From positions 35,181,652 to 35,245,651 of the forward strand of contig CM061070.1 in assembly GCA_030762895.1 (NCBI GenBank): a stretch of DNA of 64,000 bases. Reading direction: 5' to 3'. The position numbers were made by a program, and so were the translations under genes. The notes beneath the pieces were generated by a model that was not told the DNA's origin, searched no databases, and saw only the letters and a list, made by a program, of their open reading frames with translations. Positions 21,987-33,494 of the stretch are shown piece after piece. This stretch comes from Sophora flavescens (Eukaryota > Streptophyta > Magnoliopsida > Fabales > Fabaceae). Position 1 is the first letter of the stretch; each line of letters begins with the position of its first letter.

Positions 21987-22990
21987 ATGCAGGTACCAAC
22001 GGCAGGAAGAGGTAGGAATGATCAAGCTACCGCCGATGCTTTGGCACTTCTTTCCAATGCCATTTGCCAGGTTCAGAACAACAATCACGTGGGACCGACA
22101 GAGTTTCAGGGTCTCGACAGGTTCCAACGGAACAACTCACCGTCCTACAGAGGGGCTAATGACCCCGAGGGAGCCTTACTTTGGATGAGGGAGATCGAGA
22201 AGATCTTTAGAGCTATGGATTGCAATGATCAGCAGTGGGTTATCTTCGTCACATTTACGCTCACTGAGAAGGCTGAGCACTGGTGGGAGAACTGTCCTCA
22301 GAGGTTGGTGGCTGAGGGTACGGCAGTCACCTGGGCTGTGTTTAGAGATAGATTCATGGAGAAGTACTTTTCGGCTGATGTACGTGACAAGAAAGAGATG
22401 GAGTTCTTGGCACTGAAGCAAGGGAATCTGTCAGTGGGTGAGTGTGCGACAAAATTCGAGGCGTTAGCTAGGTATTACACCCCTTACCAGGTCATGGTGG
22501 ATGATCGGTCATAGTGTGTGAAGTTTGAAGACGACCTTCGCCCATAGATCAAGCAGGCGATTCGTTATCAGGAAATCAGAGTCTTCCCAACATTGATGAA
22601 CAAGTGTAGAACCTTTGAAGATGCCTACAAGTCCAGAGTCGCCAGCTATAGGAATTCAGAAAGCCAGGGTAGTAAGAAGACCGAGCAGAAGGACAAGGAT
22701 AAGTCCAAGCAGCGTTACGCTCCAGTCAGCTGGGATTTCAAACAGAGTGGCAGGAAGCCACAGTTTTCTTATGATAGGTCTAGAGGCGGAAATTCTTATG
22801 CCTCTTGGTCCAGGAAGTGCAGCAAGTGCGGAGCATCAGATCACTTCACCATCCAGTGTAAGGAACTGAGCGTCATCTGCTTCAAGTGTGGCAAGTGTGG
22901 CCATATCAGTCAAGATTGTGGAGGATCAAAGCCAGAACCTGTGAGTGCCAGAAAAAGTCAACAGTCTCAGGCCAACCGACTGAAGACCAA
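21987..22990 (+). pseudogene. gag: Element B: gag
   Basis: The frame begins MQVPTAGRGRNDQ at 21987, about 150 bp after the primer site. It contains the retrotransposon gag domain (WMREIEKIFRAMDC, AEHWWENCPQRL, RFMEKYFSADVRDKKEMEFL) and two zinc knuckles (CSKCGASDHFTIQC and CFKCGKCGHISQDC at about 22820-22920). A stop at 22512-22514 and another near 22545 interrupt it. It would package the element RNA. Apart from these stops it is well preserved and lacks the knuckle damage seen in element A. Confidence 0.93.
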
Positions 22991-23560
22991 TGGGAGAGTC
23001 TTCACTCTTAGTGGAGCTGAGGCCTCTGAGTCCGACGACTTGATCCAAGGTATGTGCTTAATTGATCGGACTCCTTTGACTGTTTTGTATGACTTGGGTG
23101 CTACTCACCCGTTTATATCACGTGATAGGTTCGAGAGTTTAAAATTTCCTGTTACCTTTCTTGAGTTTGATCTGATTGTTTCAACACCTACCAATAAACC
23201 TGTTCTTACTTCTCAGGCATGCAAGAATTGTCGTATTTTTATTGATGGTAGAACCTTTACTGTTGATCTTGTATGTTTACCCTTGAAAGACCTTGATGTT
23301 ATTCTTGGCATGGGCTGGTTATCTTCCAACCATGTCCTTCTAAACTATTTTGATAAGACCTTATTTTTTGGAACTCCTATGGAGTCTAAGGATCCGACCT
23401 TTCTATCTGCCAACCAAGTCCAAGCTTCGATGAAAGATGAATCCCAAGTGTACATGATGATAGCTTCTCTAGAAGTAGAGAACAACCCTCCTAATGTCAC
23501 CAGCTTGCCTGTTGTGCGGGACTTTCCTGAAGTGTTCCCGAGGATGTTTATAACTTACCC
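22991..23560 (+). pseudogene. Element B: protease
   Basis: The protease is fused in frame behind gag. Its active site reads YDLGATHPF (about 23090), with Leu in place of the usual Ser, as also seen in the gag-protease elements F and G. It continues to VDLVCLPLKDLDVILGMGWLSSNHV. The frame ends at 23564 because of a shift near 23540, just before the reverse transcriptase region. Confidence 0.9.
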
Positions 23561-24207
23561 CTAGAGAGAGATGTCGAGTTCACCATAGACTTAGTGCCTG
23601 GCACCAGGCCAATCTCCATAGCACCCTATAGAACGTCTCCTCTAGAGCTAGCTAAGTTGAAAGAGCAGTTGGAGGACCTGATGAAGAAGCAGTTCATTAG
23701 GCCCAGTGGGAGCACCTGTGTTATGGATCTGTTGAGAGGGGCTTGTGTCTTTTCTAAGATAGACTTGAGGTTAGGGTACCATCAAATTCAGGTTAAGTCT
23801 GAGGACATGCCGAAGACAGCGTTTAGGACGCGCTACGGTCACTATGAGTACTTGGTTATGCCCTTTGGTGTTACCAATGCCCCTGCTGTATTCATGGACT
23901 ACATGAATAAGAACTTTCACCCTTACTTGGATAAGTTTGTGGTGGTGTTTATAGATGACATCTTAGTGTACTCCAAGACCAAGGAGGAACATGAGGAACA
24001 CCTGAGGGTTGTCTTGCAAACCCTTAAGGAGAAGCAGTTGTATGCTAAGTTGTCTAAATTCAAGTTTTGGTTAGAGGAGTTTAGTTTCTTAGGTCACGTG
24101 ATCTCGAAAGGCAGAATAGCCCTTGACCCGGCTAAGGTTGAGACGGTGCTCCAATGGGAAGCGCGAAAGTTAGTGACCGAGATTAGGAGTTTCTTGGGTT
24201 TAGCAGG
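23561..24207 (+). pseudogene. Element B: reverse transcriptase with finger deletion
   Basis: The frame 23594-24207 has RPISIAPYRTSPLELAKLKEQL, then jumps from RPSGSTCVMDLL to GACVFSKIDLRLGYHQIQVKS. Compared with element A, the VKKKDG to DDLMD part (about 40 codons) is deleted in frame, so the fingers and a substrate-binding motif are missing. YGHYEYLVMPFGVTNAP and the catalytic FIDD (about 23950) remain. The domain stops at SFLGLAG where element F is inserted, and resumes at 31311. Confidence 0.93.
24203..24207. repeat. Target-site duplication GCAGG (left of element F)
   Basis: Precedes TGATGGCGTG; the right copy at 31311-31315 reads GCAAG, one change. Confidence 0.85.
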
Positions 24208-25527
24208 TGATGGCGTGAATCCGCAAGTGAATGGCTTCATCATCAAGTAATAAAAAGATCGAACCCACAGAGACCGTGATCTTAAATAACAATTAATTAT
24301 TAAATTAATTAAACTAGACAAGAAAAAGATTTGGAAAAGATTTGGTTTTTTAAATAAGATTAACTAACAAATCAAGTATTTAAAACGCAATCAAATAAAA
24401 TCGCAATCAAATCAAATCTGGAGATTTTCAAATTAAAAGAGATTTCCAGGAATTGGGTTACCAACAAGACTGCTCATGCTACTAAATTGACTACCCTTCT
24501 TGGTAATTATCAAAATTTCTTTGAAGGTGAATTTATCCTAAATAAGTTAATGTTCCCTCTCGAGATACAAGAACCGTGCCCAATTAAACCAACCCCTACT
24601 CTCGTGGTAATTGTATTTGAATTGAACCCATTAAGATTCGTGACAATTCAATGAACCCTCGAAGGACCACTTCTAACTCTCTTGATTTAAGTCCTAAGTT
24701 CAATCCCAATAGATCCAATACCTAAGTTCATCGCTAGGTTCATCCTTAGAGTATCTATGACAGGCAAATAAGTGAGCACCAAATTCACAAGTAATTCATG
24801 CAATAGGAATCAAATCGAAAGAAAATTGGAATTAATAAAGGGAAAACATCAATTCATAACATAAAACAAGTCTTGGGCATAGCCCCAATTCTTAGACATA
24901 GAAAGGCTACTCAAGCATTGCCATGCTCATAGCAAGCTTGATTAACAAAAGCATAAAAAAAACTAAGAGAAAAGAAGAAATTGAGAAGAAGAGAAATCCT
25001 AATTTTTGCCTAAGGTAGCAGCCCCCAGAGATCCCTATTTTAATGTAGGGTAACTTGAATTCCAAGCTGTTGCAAAATCAGATCAAATCAGCAATTAAAT
25101 TTTCAGATATTGCGCGTCACGACCGTGATGCCTGTCACGACCAGGCCATGACAGATTCTGTCTTGGAAAACTTGGTATTTGTTGGCTTGTCGCAGCCGTG
25201 ATGGCCATCACGGCCTAGCCATGATCAGTTCTGAGTTCAACCTTCTTTCTTTTCAGCCCTACTCCATCGTGGCTGTGATGCCTATCACGGCCAGGTAGTG
25301 ATGGGCTCTGTTTGGCTCATTTTCTTTGCTTTTCAAGCTCCATCTTCTTGCAAGCTCCATCATAACTGATCATGAACATTTTAATCTTCAATTCCTACAC
25401 ACAAACACCACAAAACCACCTTACCCGTTCCAAGGTAAAAACTAACAAAAATCAAATTAAAAATGCCTAAACTACATGAAATGCATGCAATATGATAAAG
25501 AAATATGAGGTGTAATCACACTCATGA
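24208..25527 (-). repeat. Element F 3' LTR (left), 1.32 kb
   Basis: TGATGGCGTG...ACTCATGA; the last bases differ from ACTCATCA of the partner. Relative to the right LTR it lacks the TATA-containing segment between two CCTATTT repeats (near 25035) and one palindrome unit near 25200. Confidence 0.92.
25109..25305 (-). repeat. Palindrome array in element F 3' LTR
   Basis: Units of TCACGACCGTGAT, TCACGACCAGGCC, CATCACGGCCTAGCC and TCACGGCCAGG follow each other about every 20-60 bp. Many CG to TG or CA changes have worn the arms. Confidence 0.8.
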
Positions 25528-26770
25528 AAATACCCCAAGCAGAAGATTTTTCTTGTCCCCTCAAGCGATAACCAAGGCCAGACAAGATAAGCAATCAGAG
25601 CATGGACAGTGAACCAAGAACCCGAGTAACAAATCCAAGTAACAGGAATATCCAATAAGAAGCCAAGAGACAATCAATTTCAAGTCCAATTAGAAGCTTA
25701 GGTTCCCTAAATTCATACCTCTCACTAATTCGGGTACTCTTCTCACCCCACTCAAGTGTTTAGGGACATTTGACAATTCACTCAATTTCCTCAAGGAAGG
25801 TATTCTACCATAAGCTTGACTATTAACCAAATCTCTACTTTATTAATGAAAACACATAAGAATCAAGAGGTCTTTTATTTTGGTTGTAATGGGGCTATGG
25901 GATTAATCGTTAGGTGGCGAAATCAAGAAAAGGAAAATTCAAGAAGGCTAAACAAAATATCAAACAATGCAAAGCATGACAAACTTCTAAAATACCTTTT
26001 TGGGCTTTAATTCACTTTTCCACCTTTCTTTCTTTCTTCCTTTTTTTTTCTCTTATTTATCACTTTCTTTTTCGCACCCCCTTCTCCATTTTAATTGTTT
26101 ATTTTATTTTATTTTATTTTCAATTTGGAGAAGGGGAGATTTCCAACTTAAGAGAAATATTTTTCTAACTTTTTCAACCCACAATTTATTTTTCAAACCA
26201 CCTTTTTGGAATATTTTAAAAGGTGTCATACCAAGTATCATTCATCAAAATAAATCAAGGTACCAAGAAAAGCATTTTATTCTATTAGGCTCAAAATTGG
26301 GCAACTAAGGGGTAGAATTTAATCAGTCAAAGCTCAGAAGGCCAGAAAAATACATAGTGCCTAAATCATTTTCAAATATGTTTTCAAAAATTTTTAAGTT
26401 TCAAAACGGTTTCAAGTCAAGTTCTAGAGAATACAATCCAGGAGGAATAAAACACCTAATCACAAAGAATGGGGTAGATTTAGTGAGTACCCCTTTTATG
26501 CTCAAAAATCTCACATTTAGTAGTTTGAAATTAATGAGAAACACAAATCCAAGGAACCACAGGCTAATTATCAACTATCAAAAGATCATCTCAAGCATTT
26601 TTATTTTTAGCCTATCACAAGAATACAAAAATTGGGTTAAAAAATCCACTGTCTCAATTCATTTGGCACAAAGTTCTCACAATTGGATGCATACTCTAAG
26701 TAAGGGGCAATCTAATCATGTGATTATGCAAAACTATGCCTATATGAATGCAACATGCAAAAAATAAAAC
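25528..26770. other. Non-coding interior of element F next to the 3' LTR
   Basis: No gag, pol or other recognisable coding sequence. It includes a T/C-rich tract at 26008-26125, which is a purine tract on the sense strand, and the LTR-adjacent ACCCCAAG string, probably the polypurine tract. Reading frames here have no protein character. Confidence 0.6.
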
Positions 26771-26803
26771 CAAAAATAATACCCCTACCCCAAGCTTAAA
26801 AAC

Positions 26804-26823
26804 TTACATTGTCCCCAATGTAA
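26804..26823 (-). ncRNA. Stem-loop with GGGA loop (element F copy)
   Basis: An 8-bp perfect stem TTACATTG/CAATGTAA encloses TCCC on the plus strand, which is GGGA, a GNRA-type tetraloop, on the sense strand. It follows ACCCCAAGCTTAAAA. Element G has the same flank and loop with another stem at 57677-57696. Confidence 0.55.
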
Positions 26824-26915
26824 ATATTCAAGTAGGATGGAGGATAAAAATAAAAATTGGAACAACTCACTGAGGTGGTGGTGGGTGCTGGCTCAGATGC
26901 CAATCATAGAGCTGC

Positions 26916-27285
26916 TGGAAGACGCGTCACGGGCGTGACATTCATCACGGTCAAGCCGTGATCGATTCGAATGCTGGCTACTGGGCCTTGTCACGGCCAC
27001 GGGTGGGCCGTGATCAGTTCTATTCTGTTGGGCTCCTTCTCATCACGCCCGTTATGGCTATCACGGCTGGGCCATGATCAATTCTAACTTCCTACTTGTT
27101 AACATCACGCCTGTGATGGCTATCACAACCTGGGCGTGATCACTTCTGGTTTTCAGCTTCCGGCGCATCACGGTCGTGACCCTCGTCACGGCTAGGCCGT
27201 GATAGATTCTGGTCTCCTCTTCCTTTTTGAAATTGCTCCATCTTGGTCATGATAGCCACCAGGGCCAGGCCATGATCTCCTTTGA
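26916..27285 (-). repeat. Internal palindrome array of element F
   Basis: Five to six units, spaced roughly 60 bp, each with a TCACGG.CGTGA part and a TCACGGC..GGCCGTGAT part followed by a TTCTG-like string. This is the LTR-type array, here in the body of the element between the protease gene and the 3' LTR. Confidence 0.85.
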
Positions 27286-27431
27286 CTTTATTTTTCCATG
27301 CCTTTTTTCTCTTCATGCCTTCATAACCTGAAAATACTTGGCAAAACCATCAATTTGTGATTTTTCTTCTCTTAATCTTCTCAAATTATTCAAAAACAAA
27401 TTTCAAATACAAATTAAAAAGGGAAAGAACA

Positions 27432-27449
27432 CTTGGGTTGCCTCCCAAG
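27432..27449 (-). ncRNA. Conserved CTTGGG..CCCAAG hairpin of gag-only elements
   Basis: CTTGGGTTGCCTCCCAAG, then AGCGCTT a base later, is identical in element G at 59092-59109. It lies about 120 bp after the protease stop on the sense strand. Confidence 0.55.
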
Positions 27450-27568
27450 AAGCGCTTATTTACGGTCTTAAGCTTGACCATACTCCCTTCAATCAACTGG
27501 GATCAGCTGGGCTTAGAAGTGAAAGAACACCTCTCTTCCAAGGAAGTCCTTCAAAGAGCCTATTTTGT

Positions 27569-28359
27569 TCATATGGCCACATGCGCTTTCGCTTTGCTCT
27601 TTTCATTGAGTTTCATGGCCTTACTTCCTCCCGGCGGAAGTTTTAACTCCACATGTTGAGCAACTCCAATTTCATCATTATTTGGTGCATCATTTGTCAT
27701 GCAAAGTTTGGGATTTGCTTCCATGTTAAGATCTTCCTTCACCTTTGGAGGCATTATCTCAATCCTGCACACATGACTCTCAAAAGGAGGGTTGTTATAT
27801 GAGTTAGTCAAATCAAAATCCATCCTTCCTTTCTCTACATTCAAGGAGAGCTTACCATTTTTTACATCTATTATTTCTCCAGCTGTGGCCAAGAATGGCC
27901 TTCCAAGAATGATAGGGAATTTAGAATTCCCGTTCATATCCAACACCCTGAAATCGGTAGGAATGAAAAATTTCTCTACCTTTATGGGGACATTCTCTAG
28001 TATGCCTAGAGGAGTTTTAGTTAAGCCATCCGTAATTGTAAAGAGAACTTGGATGGACTCAATTCCTTGGTTCCTAACCTCTCAAAGATGGTATGTGGCA
28101 TCAAACTTGCACTAGCCCCTAAGTCACATAAGGCTTGGTCTATTTTCACTTCCCCAATTGAGCAAGCAATGGAGAAACTTCCTGGATCTTTTAGTTTAGG
28201 AGGCATATTAATTTTTATCATGGCATCATGCTCCTCAATTAAGCTCTTAGTTTCTTTTGTTACTTGCTTTTTCTTGACCAACCTTTGTGGGAAAGGTATT
28301 GGGGGTTGGTAAGGTGGTGGAGGGACATACTTTGGCTCTATCTCTTCATGTTCACTCAT
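27569..28359 (-). pseudogene. Element F: aspartic protease
   Basis: The frame 28021-28359 reads LPPKLKDPGSFSIACSIGEV-like sequence (here MPPKLKDPGSF) and the active site LCDLGASASLMP at about 28110-28125. After a frame break near 28020 it continues as FPIILGRPFLATAGEIIDV in 27569-27946. The DLGAS form is usual in Athila-like proteases. The tail to 27569 is Lys- and Pro-rich and ends the coding part of the element. One or two frame breaks make it inactive. Confidence 0.9.
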
Positions 28360-28371
28360 GTCCTCCTCACA

Positions 28372-29778
28372 TTACACATCCTTTTCAACTACCCCAAGCT
28401 TATCATCCCTCAAGTATATAGCATTACAGTGCTCATTGGGATTAACTTCGGGTTGTCCTGGAAACGTGCCCTTAGTTCCAGAATATGTACTAGCTTGTTG
28501 GGCAATCTGAGTTTCTAACATCTTATTATGGATGGCTACGTTATCTACCTTAGATGTTAACTCTTTTATTGCCTCATTATCTGCCCTACCTTGTTGCCTA
28601 AACTCTTCATTTTGCTTTGTTTGAGTTTCAACAAAATTTTCCAAAAGAGACTCAAGTTTATACTTTTGTACTTGAGGATACCCCGATGCGGGTTTCCTAT
28701 TACCTTGGCCTTTTTGGAATTCATGGTTCAATGTGTTGTTGTAGTTCCAGTAGGAGAGATAAGGGCTATTCTTCCTTCCTTGGTTGTAAGAATTTGGGGG
28801 AACAAAGTTTGGCAACTTCGGGTTCGTGTCATAAAAATTGTGACATGAATTCACTTGTTCACCCAATGCGCCGGATCCAGGAGTACTACCATGTGGGCAT
28901 TCCATCATGTCATGTCCCTGCATTCCACAAATCTCACAAACAACATTAGTAGCACCTATTGAACTCACATTAGCCTTTTCAAGCTTATCAAAGCGTTTAT
29001 TTAATGAGTCAAATTTAGACATAATTAAATCATTACTCTTCATTTCAAACTTACCCCCCGAAAGCTTTTTTGGGTTATTACCTCTTTACGAACCCCATTG
29101 GTAATAGTTGGTGGCTACGTTTTCAATGATATTGAATGCTTCAGTCAGTGGTCTATTCATAAAGGCTCCACCAGCTGCGGAGTCAAGTGACACCTTTGAA
29201 GAGTAATCCAATCAGTTGTAGAAGGTATGCACTAACAACCACCTCTCGAGCCCATGATGTGGGCAATACTCGAACAATCCTTTGTAACGATCCCAAGCTT
29301 TGGATAAGCATTCTCCGTCCTTTTGGAAGAAGCCGGTGATCTGAGTTCGTAGGTAAGCAGTCTTGGATGGAGGGAAGAATTTTTCCAAGAATGCCCACTC
29401 CAGTTGGTCCCAAGTTGACAAAGTATTAGCGGGCACTTACTTCAACCAAGCTCTCGCCTTTCCAGTCAGAGAGGAGGGGAATAACCTCAAGCGAATAGCA
29501 TCAATCGGGACACATTGAATTCCAATTGCATCAGTGAACTCCAAGAATGTCTCCACATGATCAGTTGGGTCCTCCGAGGGTAATCCTCCAAATTGATGTT
29601 GCCTAATCATGCCAATTACTGAGGCGGTATAGTGTAGTCCTTCAGTGGTTTGGTATCCGGTAGATTCGCCAAAAGTGGAATGGGAATCAACCTCTCTCTC
29701 TCTCTCTTTGTCTTTGTCGTCTCCCACATCTATGAAAGGTCCTTTCAATCCCGGGGTCAACTTCAACAAGATTTCCAA
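28372..29778 (-). pseudogene. gag: Element F: gag
   Basis: The gag begins near 29778 and carries RLRLFPSSLTGKARAWL, WDQLEWAFLEKFFPPSKTAYLRTQI and YKGLFEYCPHHGL in two frames that join near 29437. A break follows near 29215, then a single zinc knuckle CEICGMQGHDMMECP at about 28920. A coiled-coil-like stretch (ELTSKVDNVAIHNKMLETQIAQQ) and the end LRDDKLGVVEKDV precede the protease. It is similar in plan to gag of element G but only weakly similar in sequence. Confidence 0.92.
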
Positions 29779-29916
29779 GACTTTGGAATATTCGCATAAA
29801 AGAGAAAAATACCTGTAAAGAGAGATAGATACTCTAGAAAAAGAAAAAGAAATAAATGAAAAAAATTGTCCAGAAAAATCAATTTAAAAATTGGATTGAA
29901 ATTCAAGAAAGCACAG

Positions 29917-29934
29917 TCCCCGGCAACGGCGCCA
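29917..29934 (-). promoter_or_regulatory. Primer-binding site of element F, tRNA-Asp
   Basis: On the minus strand TGGCGCCGTTGCCGGGGA, six bases after the LTR, is complementary to the 3' end of plant tRNA-Asp. Confidence 0.93.
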
Positions 29935-29940
29935 AAAACT

Positions 29941-31310
29941 TGATGGCGTGAATCCGCAAGTGAACGGCTTCATCGTCAAGTAATAAAAAGATCGAACCCA
30001 CAGAGACAGTGATCTTAAATAACAATTATTTATTAAATTAATTAAACTAGACAAGAAAAAGATTTGGAAAAGATTTGGTTTTTGAAATAAGATTAACTAA
30101 CAAATCAAGTATTTAAAACGCAATCAAATAAAATCGCAATCAAATCAAATCTGGAGATTTTCAAATTAAAAGAGATTTCTAGGAATTAGGTTACCAACAA
30201 GACTGCTCATGCTACTAAATTGACTACCCCTCTTGGTAATTATCAAAATTGCTTTGAAGGTGAATTTATCCTAAATAAGTTAATGTTCCCTCTCGGAATA
30301 CAAGAACCGTGCCCAATTAAACCAACCCATACTCTCGTGGTAATTGTATTTAAATTGAACCCATTAAGATTCGTGACAGTTCATTCTCGAAGGACCGCTT
30401 CTAACTCTCATGATTTAAGTCCTAAGTTCAATCCCTATAGATCCAATACCTAAGTTCACATGACATGCAAATAAGTGCGCACCAAATTCACAAGTAATTC
30501 ATGTAATAGGAATCAAATCGAAAGCAAATTGGAATTAACAAAGGGAAAACATCAATTCATAACATAAAACAAGTCTCGGGCATAGCTCCAATTCCTAGAC
30601 ATAGAAACGCTACTCAAGCATTGTCATGCTCATAGAAAGCTTGATTAACAAAAACATAAAAAAAAAGTAAGAGAAAAGAAGAAATTGAGAAGAAGAGAAA
30701 TCCTAATTTTTGCGTAAGGTAGCAGTCCCCAGAGATCCCTATTTTCGAGCCTTAGAGTCCTATTTATAATGAAAGGTAACTTGAATTCCAAACTGTTACA
30801 AAATCAGATCAAATCAGCAATTAAATCTTTAGATATTGCATGTCACGGTCGTGATAACTGTCACGGCCAGGCCGTGACAGATTCTGTCTTGGAAAACTTG
30901 GCATTGGTTTACCTGTCATCACGGCCTAGCCGTGATCAGTTTTGCCGGTGAGGGTCTGGTTCATTTTGAATGTCACGACCGTAACCACCATCATGGCCTA
31001 GCCGTGATCAGTTCTGAGTTCAACCTTCTTTCTTTTCAGCCCTACTCGATCGTGGCCGTGATTCCTATCACTGCCAGGCCATGATAGGCTCTGTTTGGCT
31101 TATTTTCTTTGTTTTTCAAGCTCCGTCTTCCTGCAAGCTCCATCATAACTGATTCTAAACATTTTAATCTTCAATTCCTGCACACAAACACCACAAAACT
31201 ACCTTCCAGTTCCAGGGTAAAAAATAACAAAAATCAAATTAAAAATTCCCAAACTACATGAAAATGCATGCAATATGATAAAGAAATATGAGGTGTAATC
31301 ACACTCATCA
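29941..31310 (-). repeat. Element F 5' LTR (right), 1.37 kb
   Basis: TGATGGCGTG...ACACTCATCA. On the sense strand the palindrome array at 30839-31085 comes first, then the TATA box (30761-30770), then the transcribed part. Confidence 0.93.
30761..31085 (-). promoter_or_regulatory. Element F promoter: palindrome array and TATA box
   Basis: On the minus strand ATTATAAATAGG (30759-30770) is a good TATA match. About 70 bp upstream begins the array at 30839-31085 with TCACGGTCGTGA, TCACGGCCAGGCCGTGA, TCACGGCCTAGCCGTGA and later diverged units. Confidence 0.7.
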
Positions 31311-31315
31311 GCAAG
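31311..31315. repeat. Target-site duplication GCAAG (right of element F)
   Basis: One base differs from GCAGG at 24203-24207; the codon it belongs to is G in the uninterrupted elements A and others. Confidence 0.85.
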
Positions 31316-32018
31316 GTACTATAGGAGGTTTATAGAAGGTTTCTCTAAGATAGCCTTACCCTTAACCCGTGTCACCAAGAAGGGACAATTGTTTGTGTGG
31401 GACTCTAAGTGTGAAGAGAGTTTCCAAACCCTTAAGACTAGGTTGACATCAGCTCCAGTGTTAGTTTTGCCAGACCCTAGTAGACCTTTCATAGTTTACT
31501 GTGATGCTTCTAAGCAAGGTTTAGGTGGAGTGTTGATGCAAGATTGTAAGGTAGTGGCTTATACTTCTAGGCAGTTGAAAACCAATGAGAAGAACTACCC
31601 TACCCATGACCTAGAGCTAGGAGCTGTGGTATTCTCCTTAAAGAATTGGAGGCATTACCTTTATGAGACGAGGTTTGAGGTCTTTAGCGATCATAAGAGT
31701 TTAAAATATCTGTTTGACCAGAAGGAGTTGAATATGAGGCATCATAGGTGGATGGAGTTCCTTAAGGATTATGAGTTTGATTTAACCTACCACCTAGGAA
31801 AGGCCAATGTAGTGGCCAATTCTCTAAGTAGGAAAACCTTGCACGTCTCCGCTTTGATGGTTAGGGAGATGGATCTGATTGAAGAGTCCAGAGATCTTAG
31901 TCTAGCTTGCGAGTTTACCCCTAAGAGTATTAGGCTTGGTACCTTGAAGGTTACCAATAGCTTGATGGACCAGATTAGAGAGGGTCAGAAGTTAGATAAG
32001 TTTCTCTTAGACCAGTGA
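31316..32018 (+). pseudogene. Element B: end of reverse transcriptase and RNase H
   Basis: The sequence resumes after element F with YYRRFIEGFSKIALPLTR and goes on to RNase H: FIVYCDASKQGLGGVLMQD, HDLELGAVVFSLKNWRHYLY, FSDHKSLKYLFDQKELNMR and VVANSLSRK. The last motif has Asn where the others have Asp (ADALSRK), which removes one conserved acidic residue. The frame ends at a stop at 32016-32018. Confidence 0.92.
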
Positions 32019-33389
32019 GAGTTGCTTGCTCAGGGTAGAGACCTTAGTTTTAAGGATGGAAGTGATGGCATCTTGAGGTTTAAGGATAGAGTGTGCATAT
32101 CGAATGTTCTTGACCTTAGGATGTTGATCCTTGAGGAAGGACATAGGAGTGGATTAACTGTGCACCCAGGTGCCACTAAGATGTATCAGGACCTTAAGAG
32201 GATGTTTTGGTGGCCTAGGATGAAAAAGGATGTAGCTGAGTTTGTGTATGCATGCCTAGTTTGTCAGAAAGCCAAGATAGAACACCAAAAGCCATCAGGT
32301 AAGTTACAACCTTTGAGTATCCCGGAGTGGAAATGGGATAGCATCTTCATGGATTTTGTGTCTGGACTCCCTAGGACTCCAGCTGGTTTTGAGGCTATAT
32401 AGGTTGTTGTGGATAGACTGACTAAGTCTTCCCAATTCATCCTGATGAATATGGAACATCCTTTGGAGAAGTTGGCTAAGATTTACATCAGAGAGATAGT
32501 TAGGCTTCACGGTGTACCCTCTAGCATAGTTTCAGATAGAGATCCTAGATTTACCTCTAGGTTCTGGAATAGTTTACAGGATGCTTTATGGACAAAGCTT
32601 AGGCTTAGTTCAGCTTACCACCCACAGACTGATGGGCAATCTGAAAGAACCATCCAGTCCTTGGAGTACTTGTTAAGAGCTTGTGTGCTAGAGCAATCAT
32701 TTAGTTGGGACAAGTTTTTGCCCCTGAAAGAGTTCACCTACAACAACAGTTTCCATTCCAGTATTGGGATGGAACCTTGTGTGGCTCTTTATGGGAGGAT
32801 ATGTAGGACACCCTTGTGTTGGAATGAACCTGGTGATAATTTGATGCTAGGACCTGAAATAGTGCAAGAAAAAACTGAAAAGATAAGAATGATTCAGGAG
32901 ACGATGAAAGTGGCACAAAGTAGGCAAAAGAGCTACCATGACAAAAGGAGGAAGGCGCTTGAATTCCAGGAAGGTGATCATATATTCTTGAGAGTTACGC
33001 CGACAACTGGGGTTGGTAGAGTGATGAAGGCGAAGAAACTTACTCCGAGGTTCATTGGTCCTTACCAGATCCTCAAAAGAGTCGGCAAAGTTGCCTACCA
33101 AATAGCCTTACCCCCATTCTTGTCAAACCTCCACAATGTTTTTCATGTGTGTCAACTCAGAAAGTACATCCATGACCCTAGTCACGTGATAGTACCCGAC
33201 GCTATACAGTTGAAAGAGAACTTGATGTTTGAAGTATTACCCCTTCGAGTCGAGGATAGGAGGGTGAAACAGCTAAGAGGCAAGGAGATTCCTTTGGTCA
33301 AAGTGGTTTGGAGTGGGGCAACTAAGGAAAGTGCTACCTGGGAGCTGGAAAACAAAATGATAGAAGCGTACCCACACCTTTTCGCTTGA
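32019..33389 (+). pseudogene. Element B: integrase with chromodomain
   Basis: The zinc region (GHRSGLTVHPG, CLVCQ) is followed by the catalytic triad: WDSIFMDFVSGLP, IVSDRDPRFTSRFW and GQSERTIQSLEYLL. A stop at 32400-32402 breaks the frame within the core. The C-terminal part has KLTPRFIGPYQILKRVG, SNLHNVFHVCQLRKY and a chromodomain (IPLVKVVWSGATKESATWELE) ending PHLFA. The chromodomain places B in the Tekay/Del chromoviruses, which tend to target heterochromatin. Confidence 0.93.
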
Positions 33390-33416
33390 GGACCGCGTCT
33401 CGCTGATGCTAAGTCC

Positions 33417-33494
33417 AGCACGACCATGCTTACTGAGGAGCACGACCGTGCTTACTGAGGAGCACGATCGTGCTCAGGTGCAGCCTTTATATAG
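33417..33494 (+). promoter_or_regulatory. Palindrome array and TATA box in the 3' LTR of B
   Basis: Three AGCACGACCGTGCT-like copies at 33417, 33439 and 33461 form an exact 22-bp period; the 5' LTR has two copies at this place. TTTATATAG follows at 33486. Confidence 0.75.

Larger units (their letters stand above)
24208..31310 (-). mobile_element. Element F: gag-protease-only LTR retrotransposon (Athila-like)
   Basis: The element is 7.1 kb, nested in the reverse transcriptase of B between GCAGG and GCAAG. Its LTRs are 24208-25527 and 29941-31310 and the coding strand is minus. From the 5' side it has a tRNA-Asp primer site, gag and protease, then some 2 kb without pol before the 3' LTR. No reverse transcriptase or integrase motif is present, so it is non-autonomous. 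Element G has the same plan with quite different sequence. Confidence 0.93.

Noticed and set aside
26916..27285. Regularly spaced palindromes considered as a CRISPR array
   Set aside because: Spacers are not unique, unit length varies, there are no cas genes, and the DNA is plant.
29917..29934. tRNA-like strings at primer sites considered as tRNA genes
   Set aside because: Only 12-18 bases match tRNA 3' ends; no cloverleaf follows.
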